Shown: one piece after another, positions 9,035 to 17,605 of the stretch
Layout: every line of letters begins with the position of its first letter
How positions within the stretch are numbered: position 1 is the first letter of the stretch
NCBI RefSeq assembly: GCF_006788895.1
Contig: NZ_VFRA01000001.1
Coordinates: 2,604,001 to 2,668,000, forward strand
Origin: Rhodoglobus vestalii
Lineage (GTDB): Bacteria > Actinomycetota > Actinomycetes > Actinomycetales > Microbacteriaceae
Direction: 5' to 3'
Length of the DNA stretch: 64,000 nt
Program-made: the position numbers and the translations under genes
Notes under the pieces: model-generated
Databases searched by the model: none
Seen by the model: the letters and a program-made list of their open reading frames with translations, nothing else
What the model was told of the DNA's origin: nothing

Positions 9035-10414
9035 GTGAAGACAACCGTTGAAAAGTTAAGCCCGACCCGTGTCAAGCTCAACATTTCGGTCACCCCAGAA
9101 GAACTCAAGCCGAGCATCGACCACGCTTACAGCCACATCGCCTCGCAGGTCAACATCCCCGGCTTCCGCAAGGGCAAGGTTCCGCCGCAGCTGGTTGACC
9201 AGCGTGTGGGCCGTGAAGAGATCCTCAACCACGCCGTGAGCGACAGTCTTGACAGTTTTTACCGCAAGGCAGTCACCGAAGAAGAGATTCGCGTCTTGGG
9301 GCGCCCCGAGGCAGACATTGTCACGTGGCCCGAGATCAAGGACTTCAGCGGAGACCTCGTTCTCGCTATCGAGGTTGACGTTCGCCCCGAATTCGACCTT
9401 CCCGCTTACGACAAGCTGACCCTCACGGTCGATGCTGTCGAAGCATCCGCGGATGACGTCAAAGACGAACTCGACACCCTGCGTGCCCGATTCGGCACCC
9501 TCGTGACCGTCGAACGCCCCGCCAAGAAGGGTGATTTCGCCCAGCTCGACCTCGTAGCCAAGATTGGCGACACCGAGGTCGATTCGGCATCGAGCATCTC
9601 GTACGAACTTGGTTCCGGTGAACTGATCGAAGGCATCGATGAGGCGCTTGACTCGCTCAGTGCTGGAGAATCCACCACTTTTGAGTCGGTCTTGCTCGGT
9701 GGAGACCACGAAGGTGAGACGGCCGTCATCAGCCTGTCGCTGCTCACAGTCAAGGAGCGCGAGCTTCCCGAGGCAGATGACGACTTCGCGCAGATGGCCA
9801 GCGAGTTCGACACCATCAAGGAGCTGAAGGCCGACCTCAAGGAGCAGGTCAAGCGCTCCAAGGCCTTTGGCCAGGGCGCTCAGGCGCGCGACCAGATCGT
9901 TGACGAACTGCTCAAGACGTTGGACATCCCCGTTCCTGCGAAGCTTGTTGAAGACGAAGTGCACCGTCACCTCGAGAACGAAGACCGTCTCGAAGATGAC
10001 GCGCACCGCGCCGAAGTTCTCGAAGCCAGCGAAAAGACGTTCCGCTCCCAGATCCTCCTCGACTCCATCGTCGAGAAAGAAGAGGTCAAGGTCAGTCAAG
10101 AAGAGCTCACCTCATACCTCGTGCAGGGCGCTCAGCAGTACGGCATGGAGCCCGGAGAATTCATCCAGGTTCTCGACAAAAACGGGCAGATCCCCGCAAT
10201 GGTTGCCGAAGTTGCTCGCAGCAAGGCCCTCGCGGTCGTGCTCAGCAAGGCAAAGGTCGTTGACTCTAAGGGCAAGGCTGTCGATGTTTCGGCCTTCGCC
10301 GCCGTCGCGAACCCGGCTGATTCCGAGGATGACGCCGCAGTCGAGGGCACAGACGCCGCCGCCGACGATGCGGCTGCCGGTGACGACACGGTAGCCGACA
10401 AGGACAAGTCCTAA
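9035..10414 (+). CDS. tig: Trigger factor (ribosome-associated chaperone/prolyl isomerase)
   Basis: 459 aa. It binds the ribosome exit tunnel and shields nascent chains. The N-terminal domain carries the ribosome-docking signature GFRKGKVPP (residues about 44-52). An FKBP-like domain spans about 160-245, and then the helical chaperone arms follow. The last about 40 residues are a disordered Asp/Ala-rich tail. The start is GTG with CAGGAG at 9021-9026. The open frame extends upstream through the tRNA-Pro gene, so a longer start is excluded. It heads the proteostasis block tig, clpP1, clpP2, clpX, the common bacterial order, here interrupted by two minus-strand genes. Confidence 0.97.
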   Translation: MKTTVEKLSPTRVKLNISVTPEELKPSIDHAYSHIASQVNIPGFRKGKVPPQLVDQRVGREEILNHAVSDSLDSFYRKAVTEEEIRVLGRPEADIVTWPEIKDFSGDLVLAIEVDVRPEFDLPAYDKLTLTVDAVEASADDVKDELDTLRARFGTLVTVERPAKKGDFAQLDLVAKIGDTEVDSASSISYELGSGELIEGIDEALDSLSAGESTTFESVLLGGDHEGETAVISLSLLTVKERELPEADDDFAQMASEFDTIKELKADLKEQVKRSKAFGQGAQARDQIVDELLKTLDIPVPAKLVEDEVHRHLENEDRLEDDAHRAEVLEASEKTFRSQILLDSIVEKEEVKVSQEELTSYLVQGAQQYGMEPGEFIQVLDKNGQIPAMVAEVARSKALAVVLSKAKVVDSKGKAVDVSAFAAVANPADSEDDAAVEGTDAAADDAAAGDDTVADKDKS

Positions 10415-10428
10415 CACAGCGTTTTATT

Positions 10429-10462
10429 CTCGTGGCCGGCTAGTGATCTAGTCGGCCACGAG
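10429..10462 (+). terminator. Hairpin after tig
   Basis: CTCGTGGCCG (10429-10438) pairs with CGGCCACGAG (10453-10462). Inner pairing GCTAG/CTAGT extends the stem to about 15 bp around a TGAT loop. No U-tract follows. Intrinsic-like terminator for tig, also placed to stop the convergent nucleoside hydrolase transcript. Confidence 0.7.
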
Positions 10463-10519
10463 TTCGTTAACGGCGGGCGTGGTTAGCGTCGGTCTCTGCG
10501 GCCACAACCCCCGGCTCAC

Positions 10520-11476
10520 TCAGGCAGTGATCGTGTCAAGGAACAGTTTCGAGTAACGCGCACTGTCGATTCCGAGTGCGACATCGATCGGGCGGAATCG
10601 TGAGTCCGCCGTGCCGGCCTGCTCATGGCCTGCAGTGCGATGATCGACAACGGTCTGTCCGCGGGTGAGCGGATCGCTGAGGCTGACTCTTACGGGCAGG
10701 TTGACGGTGCGGAGTCCTTCGGGGTCGATTGCAGCGCAGACGGCTCCGGCATCCCCAATATCTCCATGACCTTCGCCAGAAACTCGAACTTCACCGCCCT
10801 TGACGCTGACGATATGGTGCAGCAATCGCCCGACCAACCGGGCTCCCGGTTCGTCAGAGGCCGTGAGCTGCGCGATATCTTCCGGTGGGATCGTGACCGC
10901 ATAGAAGACGTCCAGGCCGTACATGGTGATGGGCACCCCGGAGGTCAGCACGATTTCGGCGGCCTCAGGATCGTGCCAGGTGTTGAATTCGGCCACCGCG
11001 GTGGCGTTGCCGACGGATGCCGAACCACCCATGAACACGATCCGCTCAACATTGGTCAGAACCTCCGGATACATTCGCACCAATAGGGCGATATTGGTCA
11101 TCGGCGCTAGTGGAACAAGAGTCACGGGGGTAGGGCTAGCGAGGATCTCGCGCCTCAGCAACTCCACGGCGTGCACGGGTGCCACGGCGCGCATCGATTC
11201 TGGAAGGCCTAGGTCACCGAGGCCGTCTGTACCGTGCACATGGGCAGCGTGGTTTGCCTCCGCGAGCAGAGGTCGGTGTGCCCCTGCGGCAACCGGAATG
11301 TCCCCGGCGCCGGCGACATCCAGCACCGTCAGCGTATTTCTCACCACCTGTTCGAGGGTGGCATTGCCCGCTACGCACGTGACCGCTCGAAGGTTCACGT
11401 CGGGATGCCGCACGGCGAGCATCAAGGCAAGGGCATCATCGATGCCGGTATCAACATCCAGAATCATTTGCTGCAT
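10520..11476 (-). CDS. Nucleoside hydrolase (inosine-uridine preferring family)
   Basis: 318 aa, full length for the IunH/RihA-C family, which cleaves the N-glycosidic bond of ribonucleosides for salvage. The Ca-binding N-terminal cluster is exact: D7-V-D9-T-G-I-D13-D14. A family-typical HDPEAA segment and a late GHGDIGDAG stretch follow. Substrate preference (purine or pyrimidine) is not readable. It lies downstream of the TPR gene on the same strand with a 28-bp gap and may be cotranscribed with it. Confidence 0.9.
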   Translation of the reverse strand: MQQMILDVDTGIDDALALMLAVRHPDVNLRAVTCVAGNATLEQVVRNTLTVLDVAGAGDIPVAAGAHRPLLAEANHAAHVHGTDGLGDLGLPESMRAVAPVHAVELLRREILASPTPVTLVPLAPMTNIALLVRMYPEVLTNVERIVFMGGSASVGNATAVAEFNTWHDPEAAEIVLTSGVPITMYGLDVFYAVTIPPEDIAQLTASDEPGARLVGRLLHHIVSVKGGEVRVSGEGHGDIGDAGAVCAAIDPEGLRTVNLPVRVSLSDPLTRGQTVVDHRTAGHEQAGTADSRFRPIDVALGIDSARYSKLFLDTITA

Positions 11477-11504
11477 TCCGTAATGCTAATCCCGCTAGGA
11501 CCAA

Positions 11505-11993
11505 CTAGTCGGCCACGAGTTCAGCGACATAGCCGCGCACCGATCGCTGAAAGATCGGCAGGTAATCGGCCAGTGCCATAAGTGCCACCGCAGCTGCCTG
11601 AGTTGTGTCTCCGCGACTGACAAGTGCCAGTGCCAGGAATGCGGCGGATGGCCCCGTCCACTCGTCATCGGGATGCTCGTGCAATTGCTGCTCAAGCATC
11701 GCTATAGATTCATCGATGCGGCCGAGATTGCGCAGTGTGCTGGCCAACTGGATGACAGCTTGCGGGCGGCGGGAGGAATCCAGCCCGTTTTCTAATGCCC
11801 TCCGGTAGAGCGGTTCAGCTTCTGCCTCGCGCCCGGCGTAGTCACGAGCACCCGCCGCTTCGAATAACGCCTCAGCGTCGTTGCTATTGCGCTCGCCGGC
11901 AAGCTCATCGATCGCGTTGACGAGATCGCCATCGGCCATCGACGAGGCATTGGTCCAGATATCTGCGACTCGATCGCGCCAGTTGTGATGCAT
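11505..11993 (-). CDS. Tetratricopeptide-repeat protein
   Basis: 162 aa, soluble, no signal peptide. Helical repeats of the TPR type are visible: [20 protein letters not shown] followed by LYRRALENG, then [19 protein letters not shown], then AALVSRGD-like segments. It matches small actinobacterial TPR proteins of unknown role. TPRs mediate protein-protein contacts, but the partner is unknown. It is divergent from clpP1 and shares the 120-bp promoter region with it. A link to Clp proteolysis is only positional. Confidence 0.75.
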   Translation of the reverse strand: MHHNWRDRVADIWTNASSMADGDLVNAIDELAGERNSNDAEALFEAAGARDYAGREAEAEPLYRRALENGLDSSRRPQAVIQLASTLRNLGRIDESIAMLEQQLHEHPDDEWTGPSAAFLALALVSRGDTTQAAAVALMALADYLPIFQRSVRGYVAELVAD

Positions 11994-12028
11994 TTTGCGA
12001 GCCTACAAGCACCAATATGCGACGCGGT

Positions 12029-12046
12029 ACTTTGCCTAGGGCGAAC
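12029..12046. promoter_or_regulatory. Candidate ClgR operator upstream of clpP1
   Basis: The 18-mer ACTTTGCCTAGGGCGAAC matches 17 of 18 positions of the ClgR consensus as I recall it (WNNWCGCYNANRGCGWWS). The core TTTGCC-TAG-GGCGAA is an imperfect palindrome 68 bp before the clpP1 start. ClgR activates clp genes in actinobacteria. The consensus is from memory. Confidence 0.5.
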
Positions 12047-12113
12047 AAGCCAAAATCGGGGCACGTACTCGGATAGATTCGTTCTTAAGCGATTACTGAA
12101 ACGGAGCGCAACA

Positions 12114-12734
12114 ATGGCCCAACCGGCATTGGTCTCAAGTGTTTTTGACCAACTCCTCAAAGATCGCATCATCTGGCTCGGCTCAGAGGTGCGGGACTCG
12201 AACGCGAATGAGATCTGCGCAAAGATCTTGCTGCTCGCGGCTGAGGACCCCAAGCGCGACATCTACCTCTACGTCAACTCACCCGGTGGATCGATCACTG
12301 CGGGAATGGCGATCTACGACACGATGAAGTTTGTCCCCAACGACATCGTCACGGTCGGAATCGGCCTTGCCGCTTCGATGGGGCAATTCTTGCTGTCGTC
12401 TGGCACCAAGGGCAAGCGCTACATCACCCCCAACGCGCGAGTGCTGTTGCACCAGCCGTCTGGTGGCTTCGGTGGAACCTCTGCTGACATCCAAACTCAG
12501 GCCGGTGTGATCCTCGATATGAAGAAGCGTATGGCTGAGCTCACCGCAGAACAGACCGGCAAGAGTGTCGAGCAGGTGCTCATCGATAATGACCGCGACA
12601 ACTGGTTCACTGCGCGTGAGGCCCTCGAGTACGGCTTTGTCGACCACCTGCGCGAGTTTGCCTCCGACGTCGTCGGCGGCGGCGGAACCGAAGAGGGCGC
12701 CCACAACGACGACGCCACAGGCAAGAAGGATTAG
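12114..12734 (+). CDS. clpP1: ATP-dependent Clp protease proteolytic subunit 1
   Basis: 206 aa serine peptidase. The catalytic Ser is S88 in LAASMGQF and His is H113 in LLHQPSG. The acid residue lies in the DNDRDNWF region. Start ATG at 12114 with a GGAG at 12103-12106. The frame is open further upstream, but that sequence has no ClpP similarity. Actinobacteria need a mixed ClpP1/ClpP2 tetradecamer, and the partner gene follows after 2 bp. The ATPase partner ClpX is encoded 2.5 kb downstream. Confidence 0.97.
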   Translation: MAQPALVSSVFDQLLKDRIIWLGSEVRDSNANEICAKILLLAAEDPKRDIYLYVNSPGGSITAGMAIYDTMKFVPNDIVTVGIGLAASMGQFLLSSGTKGKRYITPNARVLLHQPSGGFGGTSADIQTQAGVILDMKKRMAELTAEQTGKSVEQVLIDNDRDNWFTAREALEYGFVDHLREFASDVVGGGGTEEGAHNDDATGKKD

Positions 12735-12736
12735 CA

Positions 12737-13411
12737 ATGACGAATTTTAATCTTGGAGCACACACTCCTGCTGGCATTGGTCGTCCGGATGTTGACGCCC
12801 GCTATATTTTGCCCACATTCGAAGAGCGCACGGCCTATGGCTACAAGCGCCAAGATCCGTATGCGAAATTGTTCGAAGATCGCATCATTTTCTTGGGTGT
12901 TCAGATCGACGACGCATCGGCAGATGACGTCATGGCGCAGCTTCTCGTACTTGAGAGCCAAGACCCTGACCGCGACATCGTGATGTACATCAACTCACCG
13001 GGTGGTTCGTTCACCGCGATGACGGCGATCTACGACACGATGCAGTACATCCGCCCCCACATTCAGACCGTAGTTCTCGGGCAGGCAGCATCCGCTGCTG
13101 CCGTGATCACTGCGGGCGGAACGAAGGGTAAGCGATTGGCACTGCCGAATGCTCGCATCATGATTCATCAGCCCGCTGGTGGTTCAGAGGGCTCGAGCCA
13201 AGCATCAGACATCGAGATTCAGGCACGTGAAATTCTGCGTATGCGCACGTGGCTTGAGGAGACTCTGGCTCATCACTCAAACCAGACGGCGGAGCAGGTC
13301 AACAAGGACATCGAGCGCGACAAGATCCTCAGTGCGGCTGAGGCAGTCGAATACGGTCTCATTGACCAGGTGCTGACGAGCCGCAAGACTTTGCCGGCCC
13401 TGACGAGCTAA
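12737..13411 (+). CDS. clpP2: ATP-dependent Clp protease proteolytic subunit 2
   Basis: 224 aa. Catalytic residues S119 (GQAASAAAV) and H144 (IMIHQPAGG) are present. The N-terminal extension of about 30 residues is longer than in ClpP1, as is usual for actinobacterial ClpP2. It is separated from clpP1 by 2 bp, so the two are one operon. A strong hairpin follows the stop codon, which separates clpP1P2 from clpX. Confidence 0.97.
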   Translation: MTNFNLGAHTPAGIGRPDVDARYILPTFEERTAYGYKRQDPYAKLFEDRIIFLGVQIDDASADDVMAQLLVLESQDPDRDIVMYINSPGGSFTAMTAIYDTMQYIRPHIQTVVLGQAASAAAVITAGGTKGKRLALPNARIMIHQPAGGSEGSSQASDIEIQAREILRMRTWLEETLAHHSNQTAEQVNKDIERDKILSAAEAVEYGLIDQVLTSRKTLPALTS

Positions 13412-13420
13412 TCAGAGATG

Positions 13421-13463
13421 CGAGTGGGGCGGTCATCCCAATAGTGGATGACCGCCCCACTCG
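13421..13463. terminator. Strong bidirectional terminator hairpin
   Basis: An 18-bp perfect stem, CGAGTGGGGCGGTCATCC (13421-13438) with its complement at 13446-13463, around a 7-nt loop. It sits between the convergent clpP2 and copC-like genes and can serve both. U-tracts are absent. Confidence 0.85.
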
Positions 13464-13497
13464 TTAACCGCTGATGTTCAGCGGCGCAATTTACTCG

Positions 13498-14142
13498 CTA
13501 CTCTTCGTCTCTCTTTCGTTTCATCGAGATGAGGAAGACCGCTACCGCTGCCATCAGCACAAGCGCGACTGCTGCGGCAATGAACACGACCGTCGACGCA
13601 TCGGCTGTGGAGTCAACTTCTGTGCCCGCATCGTCTGGAGCGCCCCGGTCGTCTGCGCGGTTCTCATCACCGGGCGCAGCATCGTCGAGGGTTCCTCCGC
13701 CACAGGCGGGGGGAGCATCAAGCCCCTCCACGGCCGTAAGACTGACGTTGGGTTGCCACGTGAATCCAACTTCACCAGAAATCGGGTGCCCATCGGCGGA
13801 GACAAGTTGCCAGCGCATTAGATACTCTCCGGGCTCGCCCAGTGAGGCACCGGTAGCGAGGGTTTCATCCCGGGAGGTGAAGCAGCCATCACCGAAGTGT
13901 TTCCCCGCTTCGTCTGTCACTTGAATGGCAAAACCAACGCTGTCTCCAGCCAGATCTAGCAGCGCCTCGTTCGTCGTTACTGAGAACTCTTCCGGTAGCA
14001 CTGTGAGAACTTCGCCTTCTTCGGGGGTGCTCGCAACAAGGTAGTTGTGGGCGGATGCCGGTGCTGCGGAGAGGAGCATGAGTGCGGCGAGTATTGCCGC
14101 ACCCCATGCGGCCCCGGTGCGAGTGTGGCGTGGCATTGTCAC
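13498..14142 (-). CDS. CopC-domain copper-binding protein with C-terminal membrane anchor
   Basis: 214 aa. A signal peptide (residues 1-31, cleavage after APASA) leaves a mature N-terminal His32, the usual Cu(II) ligand of CopC. The LVSADGHPISG motif supplies the Asp/His pair. The beta-sandwich ends near residue 130 (GFTWQP). A low-complexity Asp/Ala linker and one transmembrane helix (about 187-207) with a KRKRDEE tail follow. This surface-anchored form usually binds copper outside the cell. It overlaps the upstream ycnI stop by 4 bp, so the two genes form an operon. Unlike its neighbours it appears intact. Confidence 0.85.
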   Translation of the reverse strand: MTMPRHTRTGAAWGAAILAALMLLSAAPASAHNYLVASTPEEGEVLTVLPEEFSVTTNEALLDLAGDSVGFAIQVTDEAGKHFGDGCFTSRDETLATGASLGEPGEYLMRWQLVSADGHPISGEVGFTWQPNVSLTAVEGLDAPPACGGGTLDDAAPGDENRADDRGAPDDAGTEVDSTADASTVVFIAAAVALVLMAAVAVFLISMKRKRDEE

Positions 14143-14711
14143 TCCTCCTTGTTAGTGGGGCGACCGAAGGCGAATGCCAGAACCACCGCTCCGAGGCCAG
14201 CGACGAGGCCAGCGGCGATGCCGGCGGTGCCGGCGATGCCGAGACCGCGGGCCACTGGGTAACTGCTGGTGGTGGCTTCGGTGCGGTCACTCGCTGCAGT
14301 CTGGTCACCGGTGTGGGCATCAGCATCAGTTGCTGCGGCATCGTGGTGGCCTGCGGGCGCGTCGGTGACGTAGAGAATCGGAGCGGGCTTCTCTGCGCCC
14401 TCTTCGGCGATTTCGCTTTCGCCGACCATGACGGGTTCCGGCAGTTCGCCGCGCACCAGCTTGGCATCCCAGCCAGCAACGGGAACGAAGCGCACGCTCG
14501 TGAACGGGGTGTCTGCCGGCAGTTTCAGTTCAACACGGTTTGTCTTTTCTGTTTCAGACTCATTGGGAACCTTGACGGTGATAGGTGTGTAGGCGCCTGG
14601 CTCAGCCTGCCCCGGTTCGATCGAGACATGGGCCAGGGCGGCCAATGGTGCTGCTAGTGCAAGGGTTGCCTCGGCCGTGAGGGCAAGGGCAGCCTTGGTG
14701 AAGGTTTTCAT
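14139..14711 (-). CDS. YcnI-family (DUF1775) copper-associated membrane protein, internally shortened
   Basis: 190 aa. It has a signal peptide (1-27), then the YcnI opening AHVSIEPGQAEPGAYTPITV with the copper-ligand histidine, and VRFVPVAGWDAKLV...LPEPV. The sequence then jumps at about residue 90 (EIAEEGAEKPAPIL) straight to the segment that normally follows the domain. The middle of the domain, with its conserved W/T-rich strands, is missing, about 60 residues by my estimate. A His/Asp-rich linker (GHHDAAATDADAHTGD) and a C-terminal helix remain. Start ATG at 14711, with AGAAGGA just before it. The fold is probably compromised, although the N-terminal metal site survives. The deletion is inferred from remembered family structure. 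Confidence 0.65.
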   Translation of the reverse strand: MKTFTKAALALTAEATLALAAPLAALAHVSIEPGQAEPGAYTPITVKVPNESETEKTNRVELKLPADTPFTSVRFVPVAGWDAKLVRGELPEPVMVGESEIAEEGAEKPAPILYVTDAPAGHHDAAATDADAHTGDQTAASDRTEATTSSYPVARGLGIAGTAGIAAGLVAGLGAVVLAFAFGRPTNKEE

Positions 14712-15045
14712 TTCCTTCTCTCTTTTGGGTCGCAAAAGGCGACGCAAGCAAATGGATGCGGTGCGGGCTGGGCCGCGGCTGCGCAATGCCCGCAGGGGCG
14801 AGCATCGAACTGAAGAGGGCGTGATACATCGTTTGGCTGGCCACAATTGCCACGGTGAGGCGCGCGAACGACACCGTGCGGCCGGCGAGCAAGGTGCACA
14901 CGGCAATCGAGATGATGAGCGAGACCACGATGCCAAAGACGGATGGCGCTATGCCGCCGGCAAGTTGGTGAGAGAAGGCGGCGGCGATCGTTGCGAAAAG
15001 GGCAGCAGCACCGCCGCGGAGCACCCGCAGTGCACGTGTATGCAT
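14602..15045 (-). CDS. Probably truncated membrane protein of the copper locus
   Basis: 147 aa from an ATG preceded by GAGGGAGC. Residues 1-80 contain three hydrophobic helices (ALFATIAAAFSHQLAGG, FGIVVSLIISIAVCTLLAG, LTVAIVASQTMYHALF). This resembles small membrane proteins commonly placed before copC/ycnI in actinobacteria. After about residue 90 the sequence becomes Pro/Arg/Ser-rich and runs 110 bp into ycnI out of frame, which suggests a frameshift or deletion removed the natural C-terminal half. The ycnI start lies inside it, so coupling is possible. Function unknown. Confidence 0.45.
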   Translation of the reverse strand: MHTRALRVLRGGAAALFATIAAAFSHQLAGGIAPSVFGIVVSLIISIAVCTLLAGRTVSFARLTVAIVASQTMYHALFSSMLAPAGIAQPRPSPHRIHLLASPFATQKREGNENLHQGCPCPHGRGNPCTSSTIGRPGPCLDRTGAG

Positions 15046-15249
15046 GGGGCTCCCTCTTGCACTTGTCACCAACAGTTCAAGCCTAGTTCGAATTTTTGGA
15101 GCGTTGTGCCTCTCGAGAAGTGCAACGCTGGTGCAGGGAGAAATGCGCGGCTTCGACGCGATGAAACGCCGCTGGTAGTGGTGACGAATAGCGCACGAAT
15201 ATGGGGTTAGGCTCGGTAGCAAGGTATTTACTCAAGGAGAGGAACCGGC

Positions 15250-16527
15250 ATGGCCCGAATTGGGGAAAGCGCGGACCTGCTCAAGTGTTCCTTCTGCGGC
15301 AAAAGCCAAAAGCAGGTTCAACAGCTGATTGCTGGTCCCGGTGTCTACATCTGTGACGAGTGCGTGGATCTGTGTAACGAGATCATCGAAGAGCGTCTGG
15401 CCGAAGCCGGCGAGGAGGCGTCGAGCGAGTTCGATCTCCCAAAGCCTCGTGAAATTTACTCGTTCCTTGGGGAGTATGTCATCGGGCAAGAGGCCGCTAA
15501 GCGAGCGCTCTCTGTTGCCGTGTACAACCACTACAAGCGCATTCGCGCCCGGAACACCATCACATCGGCTGATGCCATCATCGACGATGTCGAGATCGCA
15601 AAGTCCAACATCCTCCTCATCGGGCCTACTGGTTGCGGTAAGACCTATTTGGCGCAAACCTTGGCGAAACGACTCAACGTTCCCTTTGCTGTCGCGGATG
15701 CCACCGCACTTACCGAGGCCGGTTACGTTGGCGAGGATGTCGAGAACATTCTTCTTAAACTCATTCAGGCCGCCGACTATGACGTGAAGCGTGCCGAGAC
15801 CGGCATCATCTACATCGATGAGATCGACAAAATCGCTCGCAAGGCAGAGAACCCCTCCATTACCCGAGATGTCTCCGGCGAGGGTGTGCAGCAAGCGCTG
15901 CTCAAGATCTTGGAAGGCACTGTCGCTTCGGTGCCACCCCAGGGCGGACGCAAGCATCCGCACCAAGAATTCATTCAGGTCGACACCACCAATGTGCTCT
16001 TCATTGTGGCGGGTGCCTTCGCGGGGCTTGAGGAGATCATCTCCAATCGCGCGGGTAAGAAGGGCATCGGTTTCGGTGCCCCGCTTCATAGCAAGGGTGA
16101 CGACGTCAACCTGTTCGGCGAAGTTTTGCCAGAAGACCTCCACAAGTTTGGGCTGATTCCCGAGTTGATCGGTCGCCTTCCGGTTGTCACGACGGTTACC
16201 CAACTCGATCAGGTAGCGCTGATGGACATTCTGACGACGCCGAAGAATGCTCTCGTGCGCCAATATCAGCGCATGTTTGAGATCGATGGCGTTGAGCTTG
16301 AGTTTGAACACGACGCGTTGGAGTCGATTGCCGACCTCGCGGTGCTGCGCCAGACCGGTGCGCGAGGGTTGCGGGCAATTCTCGAAGAAGTTCTCGGCCC
16401 GATCATGTTCGATGTGCCGTCAGATGAAACCGTCGGCCGGGTCATCGTGACCCAGGCCACGGTTCTCGAGAACGCTGCGCCGACAATCGTTCCTCGCGAA
16501 CCGGTGCGTGCGGAGAAGTCGGCCTAA
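15250..16527 (+). CDS. clpX: ATP-dependent Clp protease ATP-binding subunit ClpX
   Basis: 425 aa AAA+ unfoldase that feeds tagged proteins to ClpP1P2. The N-terminal zinc-binding domain has C13-x2-C16 and C35-x2-C38. Walker A is GPTGCGKT (125-132), Walker B is IYIDEIDK, and the GYVGEDVE pore-associated segment and the ARG sensor 2 (GARGLRAI) are present. Start ATG with AAGGAGAGG at 15234-15242. It stands alone, with its own 204-bp upstream region, downstream of the minus-strand copper locus. Confidence 0.98.
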   Translation: MARIGESADLLKCSFCGKSQKQVQQLIAGPGVYICDECVDLCNEIIEERLAEAGEEASSEFDLPKPREIYSFLGEYVIGQEAAKRALSVAVYNHYKRIRARNTITSADAIIDDVEIAKSNILLIGPTGCGKTYLAQTLAKRLNVPFAVADATALTEAGYVGEDVENILLKLIQAADYDVKRAETGIIYIDEIDKIARKAENPSITRDVSGEGVQQALLKILEGTVASVPPQGGRKHPHQEFIQVDTTNVLFIVAGAFAGLEEIISNRAGKKGIGFGAPLHSKGDDVNLFGEVLPEDLHKFGLIPELIGRLPVVTTVTQLDQVALMDILTTPKNALVRQYQRMFEIDGVELEFEHDALESIADLAVLRQTGARGLRAILEEVLGPIMFDVPSDETVGRVIVTQATVLENAAPTIVPREPVRAEKSA

Positions 16528-16806
16528 GCCAGATCGCATGCGCTGCACCTGTGCGATCAGGTGTTCGTCGGGCGCCCGTAAGGTGAGGGTGTCGAGTACC
16601 CAGCAAGTGATGTTCCTGAGGGCGATCGTGCTCTGCACGTGAATCGCAGCCTGACTCGGGTAGGACTGTGATGGGATCGCCCTCAGGGCACCGTGCTAGG
16701 CGGCATCTAAGAGTGCGGGCACGTCAAACGTGGCCGAGACCATTGTGCCCTGTTCACTGGTGTTTGCGAAAGAGTTTCAGCGAAATTTGTGGATCGGACA
16801 CAACAA
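16528..16806. other. Convergent intergenic region with long-armed inverted repeat and coding-like minus strand
   Basis: 279 bp between the 3' ends of clpX and the GntR gene. CCTGAGGGCGATC (16615-16627) and GATCGCCCTCAGG (16675-16687) form a perfect 13-bp inverted repeat around 47 nt. On the minus strand about 16530-16680 translates without stops into a plausible but unrecognised peptide (IALRNITCWVLDTL, RAPDEHLIAQVQ), possibly a gene remnant. Confidence 0.5.
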
Positions 16807-17487
16807 CTAGTGCGTGTTGTGGGGAGCAGCCATGCTGTCGGGACTCACGTGGGGGAGCGACAGCCAGTTTTCGCGCACCGCAACCAGGGCTTCGTCAAAC
16901 TTGCCCTCGCGTGCGTGCTGCACGATCAGCTCGTGTTGAGCTACCGATTCGCGCCCCGAATGCGAGCTGAACCGCATCCGTTCAACCCGGCGCAAGACGG
17001 GCGTCAGTTGCGAAAGGACCTGGGCGATGGTTTCGTTGCCACTGGCAGCGATGAATACCTCGTGAAAGTCGTCATCGGCACCCAGGGCTCCATCGACGTC
17101 TTCGGTATCGAGAGCTGCGGCAAAGCAAGCATTTGCGTCTTCCATGGCCGCGAGTTGTTCGTCGGTGACGGCGGGGAGTGCGAGTCGGGCAGCGAGCTCG
17201 TGGAGGGCAGCAGTGACCTGCTGAACGCCGTGAGTGGATGCCGGATCGTAGGGCGCCACCAACGTTGCCTTGCCCGGTAACGACACGACGAGCCCGCCGC
17301 GTTCGAGCCTGAGCAGCGCTTCGCGGATGGGGGTGCGGCTCACGCCGAGCCACTTCTCGAGTTCGGAGTCGCGCAGGCGTTCGCCGGGGGCAAACGTGCC
17401 ATCCACGATGGCATCGCGAATTGACGCGTACACATCGTCGCGAAGCAGGGAACGTTTGTGTACGGAGTTCTTCTCTGGCACGGGCAT
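16807..17487 (-). CDS. GntR/FCD-family regulator, probable regulator of ACC deaminase
   Basis: 226 aa. The winged helix-turn-helix spans residues about 10-72 (LRDDVYASIRDAIVDG, APGERLRDSEL, GVSRTPIREALLRLE). An all-helical FCD effector domain follows (about 85-215) with the usual acidic and histidine positions (DDDFHEVFI, AQHELIVQHA). The start was taken at the ATG at 17487, because upstream codons encode no HTH similarity and fall in the operator region. It is divergent from the ACC deaminase gene. GntR regulators beside acdS have been described for actinobacteria, so it probably controls acdS in response to ACC or a product. The effector is an inference. Confidence 0.85.
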   Translation of the reverse strand: MPVPEKNSVHKRSLLRDDVYASIRDAIVDGTFAPGERLRDSELEKWLGVSRTPIREALLRLERGGLVVSLPGKATLVAPYDPASTHGVQQVTAALHELAARLALPAVTDEQLAAMEDANACFAAALDTEDVDGALGADDDFHEVFIAASGNETIAQVLSQLTPVLRRVERMRFSSHSGRESVAQHELIVQHAREGKFDEALVAVRENWLSLPHVSPDSMAAPHNTH

Positions 17488-17605
17488 GCGAAATATTGTA
17501 TGCCGGAGTTGACGGGCAACCGGGCCGAGCCTTGACATCCCCACAAAAAAATTGCAATATATTGCATATTGACTCCGCGTCGGAGCCGCCAAGACAAGGA
17601 GCCCC
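17488..17605. promoter_or_regulatory. Divergent GntR/acdS promoter with palindromic operator
   Basis: TGCAATATATTGCA at 17553-17566 is a perfect 14-bp palindrome. A TTGACA at 17532-17537 lies upstream, so the palindrome covers the expected -10 region of acdS. Next to the regulator start, AATATTGTATGC (17491-17502) resembles a second, degenerate site. This fits GntR repression of acdS plus autoregulation. Confidence 0.65.

Noticed and set aside
9056..10099. Long open frame antisense to tig (about 347 codons)
   Set aside because: Explained by tig codon usage. No domain or start signal.
15232..16311. Long open frame antisense to clpX (about 359 codons)
   Set aside because: It mirrors the codon bias of the clpX frame, has no recognisable domain and no ribosome-binding site.
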